From assembly GCF_015207875.1 (NCBI RefSeq), contig NZ_JADEVZ010000018.1:1-64000 (forward strand): a DNA stretch of 64,000 bases. Reading direction: 5' to 3'. Each line of letters opens with the position of its first letter. Within the stretch, counting starts at the first letter, position 1. Source of the stretch: Dolichospermum sp. LEGE 00240. GTDB lineage: Bacteria > Cyanobacteriota > Cyanobacteriia > Cyanobacteriales > Nostocaceae. The notes below the pieces were generated by a model. That model had not been told where the DNA came from, did no database searches, and was given only the letters and a program-made list of their open reading frames with translations. This document shows positions 26,540 through 34,024 of this stretch, piece after piece. The position numbers and the translations under genes were made by a program.

Positions 26540-26619
26540 AATTTACTTAATCAGAAAATATTTCTTGAATGAATTTAAAGTTTCTATAATCGTAAAATTT
26601 CAAAAATTTAGGAGAATTA

Positions 26620-27918
26620 ATGAGGATTTTCATAGATTGCACCCATACAGCTAATTATACTTATAAAAACACTGGTATTCATCGAGTTGTGCGTCAAATA
26701 ACATCAGAGTTACTTAAGATAGCTGTAAGCAACCCGAGTCTAGAAGTAATACCAGTTAAATTTGATGGGAATTTTATAACTAAAGTAATTTATCTTGATG
26801 AACAAAATGCAAATAATTCTACCCAAGAGATAAAAGAGATAATTCTGATAAAAAAAATAGCTAAACAGTTAAGTTTATATATACGTAAAGCCGAAAATAA
26901 ATTAAAAAAAATATTACCTAGTTATTTAATTATTAGTAATCCAATAAAACAGAAATCAGAATTTGCAGGTATTAAATTTTCATCAAAAGATATTTATCTC
27001 ATTGCTGATGCTAATTGGGATTTACCTCTATCCTATCATGACTTTTTGCAAAATCTAAAAAAACATAAAGTTACTATAGTATCAATATGTTATGATTTGA
27101 TCCCGATTAAGTTTCCAGAATTTTGTTCAAAAGATTTTGTTAAATGTTTTAGGAAATTTTACTATCAGTATTCTGATTGTTTTGATAAAGTGATATGTAT
27201 ATCTCGTCAAAGTGCAGAAGATTATATAAAGGCCAAGAAAGAAGGGATATTACCTAGCAATCATAAAAATCAGGTTGTTGATAGTTTTAGACTTGGATCT
27301 GACTACTCTAAAGATAAACAGTTAGAAAATCAAGATGATGATATTGATAATTATAAGATTGCATCACTACTTAATCAAAAATATATTCTAGTAGTTGGTA
27401 GCTTAGTTCCTCATAAAAATATTAAAACTATTGTCGCTGCCTTTGATTTATTAACAATATCTAATGACAATATACATTTAGTATTTGCAGGAAATCGAGG
27501 ATGGCACAAAGATACTGATGTTTTAATTGGAAAAAATAAACTGTATGAAAAGCGAATACACATTTTAGATTCAGTAACAGATTCTCAACTAAATCTTCTC
27601 TACAAAAATTGTTACTGTTTGGTTCAAGCCTCATTTTATGAAGGGTTTGGATTACCAGTTGTAGAAGCACTGCAACACAGCAAACCTGTAATTTCAAGCA
27701 ATGGTGGTTCTCTGCCAGAAGTAGGGGGGGATTTCTGCTTATACTTTGAACCAACTGAACCAACACAACTTTATCAAGCTTTAAAAAAATTGGTCGAGTC
27801 AGATCATTTCTACAATCAGTTAGTAAATTTCATTAAAAATGATTATACTCCATTTTCATGGCATGAATCAGCTAAACAGTTGATCTCCGTACTGTCTATA
27901 GGAGACAATATATTGTAA
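26620..27918 (+). CDS. GT4-family glycosyltransferase
   Basis: A 432-residue glycosyltransferase. The N-terminal domain opens MRIFIDCTHTANYTYKNTGIHRV; the C-terminal domain has VVGSLVPHKNIKTIVAAF and QASFYEGFGLPVVEALQHSKPV, the GT4 donor-site motif with two Glu. Shares architecture with unit 1 of the preceding gene. Strongly AT-rich codon use. Part of the polysaccharide cluster. Confidence 0.9.
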   Translation: MRIFIDCTHTANYTYKNTGIHRVVRQITSELLKIAVSNPSLEVIPVKFDGNFITKVIYLDEQNANNSTQEIKEIILIKKIAKQLSLYIRKAENKLKKILPSYLIISNPIKQKSEFAGIKFSSKDIYLIADANWDLPLSYHDFLQNLKKHKVTIVSICYDLIPIKFPEFCSKDFVKCFRKFYYQYSDCFDKVICISRQSAEDYIKAKKEGILPSNHKNQVVDSFRLGSDYSKDKQLENQDDDIDNYKIASLLNQKYILVVGSLVPHKNIKTIVAAFDLLTISNDNIHLVFAGNRGWHKDTDVLIGKNKLYEKRIHILDSVTDSQLNLLYKNCYCLVQASFYEGFGLPVVEALQHSKPVISSNGGSLPEVGGDFCLYFEPTEPTQLYQALKKLVESDHFYNQLVNFIKNDYTPFSWHESAKQLISVLSIGDNIL

Positions 27919-27939
27919 CTATAAATATAGGATTGAACT

Positions 27940-29013
27940 GTGCTGTCTCCACTTCTAATCAATCTCTCTTTTCTCACTCCTCAACCTACTGGCATAAGCA
28001 CTTATGCAAGCAATCTATTTCCATATATACAACCACTGAACCCGATACTACTCATTTCACAACCTATTAATAACTATAATCATTACTCAGTACCACCAAA
28101 TTTAACCTCAGAACAAGGTACAAAAGGACATTTACGCCGTTTATTGTGGACACAATTTCAACTCCCCCAAATCTATCAAAACCTCAAATCGCAACTTTTA
28201 TTTTCGCCTATTCCTGAAGCACCTTTATATACTAATTGTCGGTTTATTGTTACAGCATTTGATATGATACCGCTGCGGTTTCCTAAACGCTTTTCACCAT
28301 TGACGACATATCATAAATACTATACTCCTGAAGTTTTTCAACGAGCAGAACATATTATTTGTATATCAGAATCAACAGCGAATGATATCATTCAATTTCA
28401 CCAAATTCCTAGTAATAAAATTACACCAATTCTCTTGGCGGGAGATAACTCACATTTCCAATTCCTGAACCTTCCTACCCGCAATTACTTCCTATATATT
28501 GGTCGTCAAGACCCTTACAAAAACCTCCAAAGACTAATTACCGCTTTTTCCGCATTACCTCACAAAAATGATTATGAATTATGGTTAGCAGGACCCTATG
28601 ATCAACGTTACTCTCCATTATTAGAAGCACAAACTCAAGAATTGGGAATAAGTCATCTTGTTAAATTCCTTAACTATGTTTCCTATGACGAATTACCAAT
28701 AATTATTAATCAAGCATTAGCACTTGTTTTCCCTACTCTGTGGGAAGGATTTGGTTTACCAGTTTTAGAAGCAATGGCTTGTGGTACACCAGTTATTACT
28801 TCTAATATTTCCTCACTTCCAGAAGTTGCGGGAGATGCTGCTATTTTAATTAATCCCTATGATGCGAGGGAGATTACAGCAGCAATGCAAGCAATTATTA
28901 ATGATTCAGAACTGAGAAAACAACTTTCAGAAAAAGGTCTAAAAAGAGCAAATCAATTTAGTTGGGAAAAAACTGGAGTGGCTACAGTTGAGGTTTTAAA
29001 AGAATATCTTTGA
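27940..29013 (+). CDS. GT4-family glycosyltransferase (intact copy A)
   Basis: A 357-residue glycosyltransferase with a GTG start 21 bases after the previous stop. Motifs: [18 protein letters not shown] and [25 protein letters not shown]. It is the only intact member of a local set: parts of it recur at 30745-31227, 31326-31382, 32745-33161 and 33762-33853. Its stop is followed directly by a 5'-truncated toxin gene. Confidence 0.9.
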   Translation: MLSPLLINLSFLTPQPTGISTYASNLFPYIQPLNPILLISQPINNYNHYSVPPNLTSEQGTKGHLRRLLWTQFQLPQIYQNLKSQLLFSPIPEAPLYTNCRFIVTAFDMIPLRFPKRFSPLTTYHKYYTPEVFQRAEHIICISESTANDIIQFHQIPSNKITPILLAGDNSHFQFLNLPTRNYFLYIGRQDPYKNLQRLITAFSALPHKNDYELWLAGPYDQRYSPLLEAQTQELGISHLVKFLNYVSYDELPIIINQALALVFPTLWEGFGLPVLEAMACGTPVITSNISSLPEVAGDAAILINPYDAREITAAMQAIINDSELRKQLSEKGLKRANQFSWEKTGVATVEVLKEYL

Positions 29014-29025
29014 GCATTACAATTA

Positions 29026-29274
29026 GTGCAAGCTGGAGAAATACCTTTAACAGCCAAGCCTTTTAAAGGTATTGGAAGCGGTGTATATGAAATTGTGAAA
29101 CGTTATGATACTGATACTTATAGAGCAGTTTACGCCGTAAAGATTGGGGAAAGAGTTTATGTATTGCACGCTTTCCAGAAGAAATCAAAAAAAGGTATTC
29201 AAACTTCACAAAGTGACATTGAATTGATTAAACAACGCTATAAAGATGCACTAGCAAGAGAACAATCACCATGA
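29026..29274 (+). CDS. RelE/Gp49-like toxin, N-terminally truncated (copy 1)
   Basis: An 82-residue protein of the phage-derived Gp49-like/HigB toxin family, with YRAVYAVKIGERVYVLHAFQKKSKKGIQTSQ. Full-length members are about 110-120 residues; the missing N-terminal part was probably lost where the GT4 gene abuts (the frame is open from the GT4 TGA). A GTG start is assumed. It overlaps the antitoxin gene by ATGA. Nearly identical to copy 2 at 33175. It may be inactive. Confidence 0.75.
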   Translation: MQAGEIPLTAKPFKGIGSGVYEIVKRYDTDTYRAVYAVKIGERVYVLHAFQKKSKKGIQTSQSDIELIKQRYKDALAREQSP

Positions 29275-29639
29275 CACAAGAACCAATTTTTGAAGAAAGC
29301 AGTGGTAACGTATATGCTGATCTTGATTTAGAAGATGCAGAAGAACTATTTACACGGGGTAAAATCGGGATTCAGGTACTCCGGCTTCTGAAAAAACGTA
29401 ACCTGAAACAACGTGAAATTGGTCAAATTCTTGGCATTCCCCAACCAGAAGTATGCCATCTTATGAAAGGAGAGTTTCAACGGTTTAGCGAGGGAAAACT
29501 CCTCATTTTTCTCAAGCGACTTGATATAGAACTCATCCTACATCTTCGTCATAAACATGGAGAAAATCAATCTCATGAGACAGTAATATCGCTGCAAGTA
29601 GGTGAACACAATAAAACCAATCTGTGTAAAGAAAAGTAA
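29271..29639 (+). CDS. XRE-family antitoxin with repeat-derived C-terminus (copy 1)
   Basis: A 122-residue helix-turn-helix antitoxin; HTH around residues 46-72 (LKQREIGQILGIPQPEVCHLMKG region). The last 15 or so residues (QVGEHNKTNLCKEK) are read from an inserted TAAGTAGGT repeat (copy C). The paralogue at 33420 without the insert ends earlier. Neutralises or represses the RelE-like toxin encoded upstream (ATGA overlap). Confidence 0.85.
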   Translation: MTQEPIFEESSGNVYADLDLEDAEELFTRGKIGIQVLRLLKKRNLKQREIGQILGIPQPEVCHLMKGEFQRFSEGKLLIFLKRLDIELILHLRHKHGENQSHETVISLQVGEHNKTNLCKEK

Positions 29640-29718
29640 AATCGCCCAAGCCCTCTTCACTCTTGCATGATTGCCTCTTGCCTTGCCATAACGACGATTT
29701 TCAATACTAACCTACTTA
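29596..29718. mobile_element. TAAGTAGGT-family repeat, copy C
   Basis: About 123 bp from AAGTAGGTGAACACA to AACCTACTTA with the TGCCTCTTGCC heptamer block, inserted at the 3' end of the antitoxin gene. The duplicate module at 33740 lacks it and shows the uninterrupted site. Confidence 0.88.
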
Positions 29719-29772
29719 GAATCAAAAGTTAAAAGTTATTATTTTTAGATAACTCATCAAAAAAACATAGCA

Positions 29773-29868
29773 ATGACTCAAAAAACCCTGGTAAAGTAAC
29801 AGGCTATTTTGATTTGAATTTTGAAAATATCCATGATAAGATTAAAGAACTATTTAATGATTAGTAAA
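29773..29868 (+). pseudogene. degenerate gene fragment
   Basis: Upstream bases (29726-29785) resemble those before and at the start of the antitoxin-like gene at 31423, but the frame stops after about eight codons. Another frame ends with GYFDLNFENIHDKIKELFND. It reads as the scrambled remains of one or two small genes. Confidence 0.35.
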
Positions 29869-29883
29869 ACCAAGGAGAAACCC

Positions 29884-30285
29884 ATGAACACCTCCATAGA
29901 ACTTCCCAGCGGTAAAATCTTCAACATCACCCGATTTATTGCCCTAATTCCCAATAACAATAATATTGATAGTGATTATCAACTGATCTTAGAAGGATAT
30001 CCTCATCCCATCAACTTAGAACCATCAGATGCTCAAAATCTGAAAATAATTTTGCAATCAAAACTAGATCAAAATACCCCAACTAGCACCCATAAATCAA
30101 CATGGAATCAACAAGAACAACTTCAAAAAAATCAAAAAGCAATGTCAATTTTAGCAGAACGTATTGCACAACATAAAAATATGTCCGATGAAGAATCATT
30201 ACAGCAACAAGAGTTTTTTGAAGAATTAAAAAAAATAGTTGATTCACAAAGACCACTAGGACAAAAATTATATTCAGAATTATGA
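29884..30285 (+). CDS. antitoxin-like protein preceding a PIN toxin
   Basis: A 133-residue protein from the ATG at 29884, which has an AAGGAG ribosome site just upstream; the longer frame from 29821 lacks one. The N-terminal beta-rich part (SIELPSGKIFNITRFIALI) is followed by a Gln/Glu-rich helical tail. It overlaps the PIN-domain gene by ATGA. No known antitoxin fold was recognised; assignment by context. Confidence 0.65.
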   Translation: MNTSIELPSGKIFNITRFIALIPNNNNIDSDYQLILEGYPHPINLEPSDAQNLKIILQSKLDQNTPTSTHKSTWNQQEQLQKNQKAMSILAERIAQHKNMSDEESLQQQEFFEELKKIVDSQRPLGQKLYSEL

Positions 30286-30746
30286 TAGTATTTATTGATT
30301 CAGGTGTGCTAGGACTTCTCACAAATCCCTATAAAATGGATGCAGCTAAAGATTGTGAAGAATGGCTTTATGCTTTGCTTGCTCGTGGAGTGTATATTTG
30401 TTCTTCTGAATTATGTGATTACGAAATTAGAAGAAGTTTAATCTTAATCTCTCAAAATAAACCTAAATCATCTAGTATTCAGAATTTAGATGAACTTCAA
30501 GAAATTATTTCTTTCCTGCCTGTAACTTCAGAATTATTAAAAGAAGCATCTACACTTTGGGCTTCTGCTCGCAGTCAAGGAATACCAACAGCAGATAATA
30601 AAAGTTTGGATATTGATATTATTATCTGTAGTCATTGGCAAAAACTTAAAGAAGAGTTTCCTGGTCGCTATGTTGTGATAGCAACTACAAATGTCAAACA
30701 TTTAAGTCGCTTTGCTGAGGCAAAAAACTGGATGGATATTCAATAG
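30282..30746 (+). CDS. PIN-domain toxin
   Basis: A 154-residue PIN-like RNase. Asp6 in IVFIDSGVLGLLTNP, the later acidic cluster LDIDIIICSHW and the ATTNVKHLSRF end match the PIN fold. Translation is coupled to the upstream gene (ATGA). Its TAG stop coincides with the first bases of a GT4 gene fragment (30745), so its extreme 3' end may have been replaced when that fragment arrived. Confidence 0.82.
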   Translation: MIVFIDSGVLGLLTNPYKMDAAKDCEEWLYALLARGVYICSSELCDYEIRRSLILISQNKPKSSSIQNLDELQEIISFLPVTSELLKEASTLWASARSQGIPTADNKSLDIDIIICSHWQKLKEEFPGRYVVIATTNVKHLSRFAEAKNWMDIQ

Positions 30747-31227
30747 ACTAATTACCGCTTTTTCCGCATTACTTCACAAAAATGATTATGAACTATGGTT
30801 AGCTAGACCCTATGATCAAGGGTACTCTCCATTATTAGAAACACAAACTCAAGAATTAGGAATAAGTCATCTGGTTAAATTCCTTAACTATGTTTCCTAT
30901 GACGAATTACCAATAATTGTTAATCAAGCATTAGCACTTGTTTTCCCCACTCTGTGGGAAGGATTTGGTTTACCGGTTTTAGAAGCTATGGCTTGTGGTA
31001 CACCAGTTATTACTTCTAATATTTCCTCACTTCCAGAAGTTGCGGGAGATGCTGCTATTTTAATTAATCCCTATGATGCAAGGGAGATTACAGCAGCAAT
31101 GCAAGCAATTATTAATGATTCAGAACTGAGAAAACAACTTTCAGAAAAAGGTCTAAAAAGAGCAAATCAATTTAGTTGGGAAAAAACTGGAAAAGCTACA
31201 GTTGAAGTTTTAAAACAATATCTTTGA
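30745..31227 (+). pseudogene. GT4 glycosyltransferase 3' fragment (copy B)
   Basis: A 483-base segment colinear with 28531-29013 of the intact GT4 gene, without indels and with few substitutions, ending at the same stop. It lacks the N-terminal domain and start, so it is a pseudogene fragment although the frame stays open. Confidence 0.85.
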
Positions 31228-31234
31228 TCGTAGC

Positions 31235-31265
31235 AGATCCCCGACTTATTAAAGAAGTCGGGGAT
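31235..31265 (+). terminator. GATCCCCGACTT hairpin
   Basis: AGATCCCCGACTT pairs with AAGTCGGGGAT just after the GT4 fragment; same sequence family as the repeat at 8743-8808. It could act as a weak terminator or be a dispersed palindrome. Confidence 0.45.
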
Positions 31266-31325
31266 ATTCTTGTTCTTCAAATGTCCTTTATTTGATCATG
31301 CTTATTTCCTTAATTTCTCTACTCA

Positions 31326-31382
31326 CAATCACTTTCTATACATCGGTTGTCAATATCTTCAAAGACTAATTACCGTTTTTTA
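31326..31382 (+). pseudogene. GT4 fragment E
   Basis: About 57 bases resemble the region around 28484-28550 of the intact GT4 gene (CAATCACTT..., ending AGACTAATTACCG), with a small deletion. Too short to code. Confidence 0.5.
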
Positions 31383-31422
31383 AAAGTTATAATTTTATAG
31401 AACTCATGAGAAAAATAGAGCA

Positions 31423-31770
31423 ATGACAGAAAAAACCATCTCAGCAGACCTAGATATAGAAACAGCAGAGCAAATTAGTGCATTATCACAAATGGAAAAT
31501 CGCTCAACATCCCAAATAGCCAGTGCTGCAATCAAGCTAGGAGCTATGTTACCTCATAATGCTTGGTCAGCACTCTTACAGTTAAATGGGGTTGCTTCTG
31601 AAGCACAGTGGCAAGAAATTAGTCAAGAAATTACAAGAGTTTTATTGCATCACCAATACAACCTCGCTCAACAAAGAATTGCCCAAAATATAGATCAAAA
31701 GTGGTTAAATTCCTTAGAAACTGAAGATGATATACTCTATGCTTCAGTTGAGTTAACTCGTGATGTCTAA
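31423..31770 (+). CDS. ribbon-helix-helix-like antitoxin candidate
   Basis: A 115-residue protein. The first 45 residues (ISADLDIETAEQISALSQMENRSTSQIASAAIKLG) fit a CopG/RHH-type DNA-binding unit; the rest is helical. The next short ORF overlaps its end. A matching toxin is not evident and may be decayed. Promoter-region sequence is shared with the fragment at 29773. Confidence 0.6.
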   Translation: MTEKTISADLDIETAEQISALSQMENRSTSQIASAAIKLGAMLPHNAWSALLQLNGVASEAQWQEISQEITRVLLHHQYNLAQQRIAQNIDQKWLNSLETEDDILYASVELTRDV

Positions 31771-31885
31771 TCCTTTACGCTTACGTCTCTATAATCTTTA
31801 TAATAAAAAAGCAAATAAAAGTTATATAGAATTATTTGAACAAAATTCTTCTGTCAGGATCACTTCTCACCTTCAAATGATATAA
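31763..31885 (+). pseudogene. 40-codon ORF, possible truncated toxin
   Basis: An ATG overlapping the end of the RHH-like gene by eight bases opens 40 codons (MSNPLRLRLYNLYNKK...). The coupling suggests the start of a partner gene that is now truncated. No family recognised. Confidence 0.3.
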
Positions 31886-31966
31886 TAAAATTATGATGAA
31901 CTAGGAGAAGAAAGAAAACTAAATCTTGAAATACAGATAATTTTAACTCATATTCACACAAAAACA

Positions 31967-32383
31967 ATGGCAAAAGATGTTTTCCATCAACAGGTAAAAA
32001 ATGCTTTAATAAAAGAAGGATGGAATATTACCCATGACCCCTTAACCATTCGCATTAGTGAAGCAGTCAAACTCCAAATTGATTTAGCAGCAGAAACTAC
32101 TATAGCCGCAGAAAGGGACTCAGAAAAAATTGCTGTAGAAATTAAAAGCTTTATTGGAGATTCAGATATCAGTAGTTTCCATACAGCATTAGGTCAATAT
32201 CTTAACTATAGCCAAGCACTTGAAGAACAAGAACCAAACCGAATTGTTTACCTAGCCATCCCTTTTGAGACTTATTATGACTTTTTTCAACTTCCATTTA
32301 TTCAACGAATGCTACAGCGATATCAAGTCAAGCTGATGATTTATGATCCCAAACAGGAGGAAGTTCGACAATGGATAAAATAG
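31967..32383 (+). CDS. xisH: XisH-family protein
   Basis: A 138-residue XisH protein (fdxN-element excision controlling factor family). The D...ExK...Q pattern (QIDLAAE, AVEIKSFIG, then ALGQYLNY) fits a PD-(D/E)XK nuclease-like fold. In Anabaena XisH is needed with XisI and the recombinase XisF for excision of the fdxN element; no recombinase is present here. The gene overlaps xisI by 13 bases. Confidence 0.9.
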   Translation: MAKDVFHQQVKNALIKEGWNITHDPLTIRISEAVKLQIDLAAETTIAAERDSEKIAVEIKSFIGDSDISSFHTALGQYLNYSQALEEQEPNRIVYLAIPFETYYDFFQLPFIQRMLQRYQVKLMIYDPKQEEVRQWIK

Positions 32384-32706
32384 AAAAGTATAGACAATTT
32401 ATCACACAAATTTTAACAGAACACGCCCAGATTTGTACCACAAATGATCCAGTCAAAGCACAACTAATATTTGATAGGGAACATGACCATTATCAACTCA
32501 ATTATATCGGATGGCAAGGCGATAAACGAGTGTTTGGACCAGTGATGCACTTTGATATTGAAGACGGCAAAATTTGGATTCAGTACAACGGCACCGAAGA
32601 ATCTATAGCTGAAAGATTAGTGCAAATGGGTGTACCAAATTCAGATATTGTCCTTGGTTTTCATTCTGCTTTTAAACGGCAATTTACACCTTATGCAGTG
32701 CAGTAA
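32371..32706 (+). CDS. xisI: XisI-family protein
   Basis: A 111-residue XisI protein, partner of XisH. Family features: DREHDHYQLNYIGWQGDKRVFGPVMHFDI, IWIQYNGTEE and the end DIVLGFHSAFKRQFTPYAV. Overlaps xisH, so co-translated. Standalone xisH-xisI pairs are common in cyanobacterial genomes and may work outside element excision. Confidence 0.92.
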   Translation: MDKIEKYRQFITQILTEHAQICTTNDPVKAQLIFDREHDHYQLNYIGWQGDKRVFGPVMHFDIEDGKIWIQYNGTEESIAERLVQMGVPNSDIVLGFHSAFKRQFTPYAVQ

Positions 32707-32744
32707 GAGGGGGTTTGTAACATCCTATGCGCTAAAAATGAGAA

Positions 32745-33161
32745 ATGCAATTACTCACTAATCTTTCATTCTTACTTACCAAACCTACAGGTACAACTAC
32801 CTACGCTCTGAATCTTTTACCTCATTTACAAAAACTTGAGCCAATACTTTTAACTTCCCAATCTTTCCCTAACTATAACTGCTATTAAACTCCTACTAAC
32901 CTAACCTCAGAACAAGGTTTGAAAGGACATTTACGCCGTTTATTGTGGACACAATTCCAACTACCAAAAATCTATCAAAACCTCAAATCCCAACTTTTAT
33001 TTTCCCCTATTCCCGAAGCACCTTTATATACTAATTGTCGGTTTGTTGTTACAGCATTTGATATGATACCGCTGCGGTTTCCTAAACGCTTTTCACCATA
33101 ATCAATTTAGTTGGGAAAAAACTGGACTGGCTACAGTTGAGGTTTTAAAAGAATATCTTTG
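32745..33161 (+). pseudogene. GT4 glycosyltransferase with deletion (copy C)
   Basis: Starts ATGCAATTACTC and follows the GT4 N-terminal region, but meets TAA near 32886, continues in frame from about 32919 ([16 protein letters not shown]...), then jumps at about 33100 from the FPKRFSP codons to the final NQFSWEKTG codons, losing about 645 bases and shifting frame. Clearly inactive. Confidence 0.85.
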
Positions 33162-33174
33162 AGCATTACAATTA

Positions 33175-33423
33175 GTGCAAGCTGGAGAAACACCTTTAAC
33201 AGCCAAGCCTTTTAAAGGTATTGGAAGCGGTGTATATGAAATCGTGAAACGTTATGATACTGATACTTATAGAGCAGTTTACGCCGTAAAGATTGGGGAA
33301 AGAGTTTATGTATTGCACGCTTTCCAGAAGAAATCAAAAAAAGGTATTCAAACTCCACAAAGTGACATTGAATTGATTAAACAACGCTATAAAGATGCAC
33401 TAGCAAGAGAACAATCACCATGA
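33175..33423 (+). CDS. RelE/Gp49-like toxin, N-terminally truncated (copy 2)
   Basis: An 82-residue near-identical duplicate of the toxin at 29026 (differences such as Thr for Ile near residue 6, Pro for Ser near residue 61). Same missing N-terminus and same junction with the GT4 end, so the truncation predates the duplication. Overlaps the antitoxin gene by ATGA. Confidence 0.75.
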   Translation: MQAGETPLTAKPFKGIGSGVYEIVKRYDTDTYRAVYAVKIGERVYVLHAFQKKSKKGIQTPQSDIELIKQRYKDALAREQSP

Positions 33424-33746
33424 CACAAGAACCAATTTTTGAAGAAAGCAGTGGTAACGTATTTGCTGATCTTGATTTAGAAGATGCAGAAGAACTATTT
33501 ACACGGGGTAAAATCGGGATTCAGGTACTCCGACTTCTGGAAAAACGTAACCTGAAACAACGTGAAATTGGTCAAATTCTTGGCATTACCCAACCAGAAG
33601 TATGCCATCTTATGAAAGGAGAGTTTCAACGGTTTAGCGAGGGAAAACTCCTCATTTTTCTCAAGCGACTTGATATAGAACTTATCCTACATCTTCGTCA
33701 TAAACATGGAGAAAATCAATCTCATGAGACAGTAATATCCCTATAG
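33420..33746 (+). CDS. XRE-family antitoxin (copy 2)
   Basis: A 108-residue helix-turn-helix antitoxin, near-identical to copy 1 but without the inserted repeat, ending VISL. It therefore shows the original C-terminus. Pair with the toxin at 33175. Confidence 0.85.
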   Translation: MTQEPIFEESSGNVFADLDLEDAEELFTRGKIGIQVLRLLEKRNLKQREIGQILGITQPEVCHLMKGEFQRFSEGKLLIFLKRLDIELILHLRHKHGENQSHETVISL

Positions 33747-33761
33747 TGAACATGATCATGT

Positions 33762-33853
33762 TTCCTATGATGAATTACCAATAATTATTAATCAAGCATT
33801 GGCTCTTGTTTTCCCCACTCTACAGTTTAAGTTTTGAAACAATATCTTTAAGA
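33762..33853 (+). pseudogene. GT4 fragment D
   Basis: Two pieces of the GT4 gene (matching about 28676-28738 and 28984-29013) joined by a deletion, with the stop mutated. Remnant of another GT4 copy following the toxin-antitoxin module. Confidence 0.7.
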
Positions 33854-34024
33854 AAATTCATAATTTTAAAACCTAATTTCTGCACTGTTGTTGTAATAAT
33901 AGTAAAATCAACTTGATTGGTGAAAATCAAAATTTATCAATCTTGGCTTTTCCTAATGTGAGTGGAATATTTGATTAATCATCGAAATAGACGATTTTGA
34001 TATATACTTACAGGGTTGCAGATT

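Noticed and set aside
31967-32706. An fdxN-type excision element
   Set aside because: Only XisH and XisI are present; no XisF recombinase or nif gene appears, and such pairs are common elsewhere.
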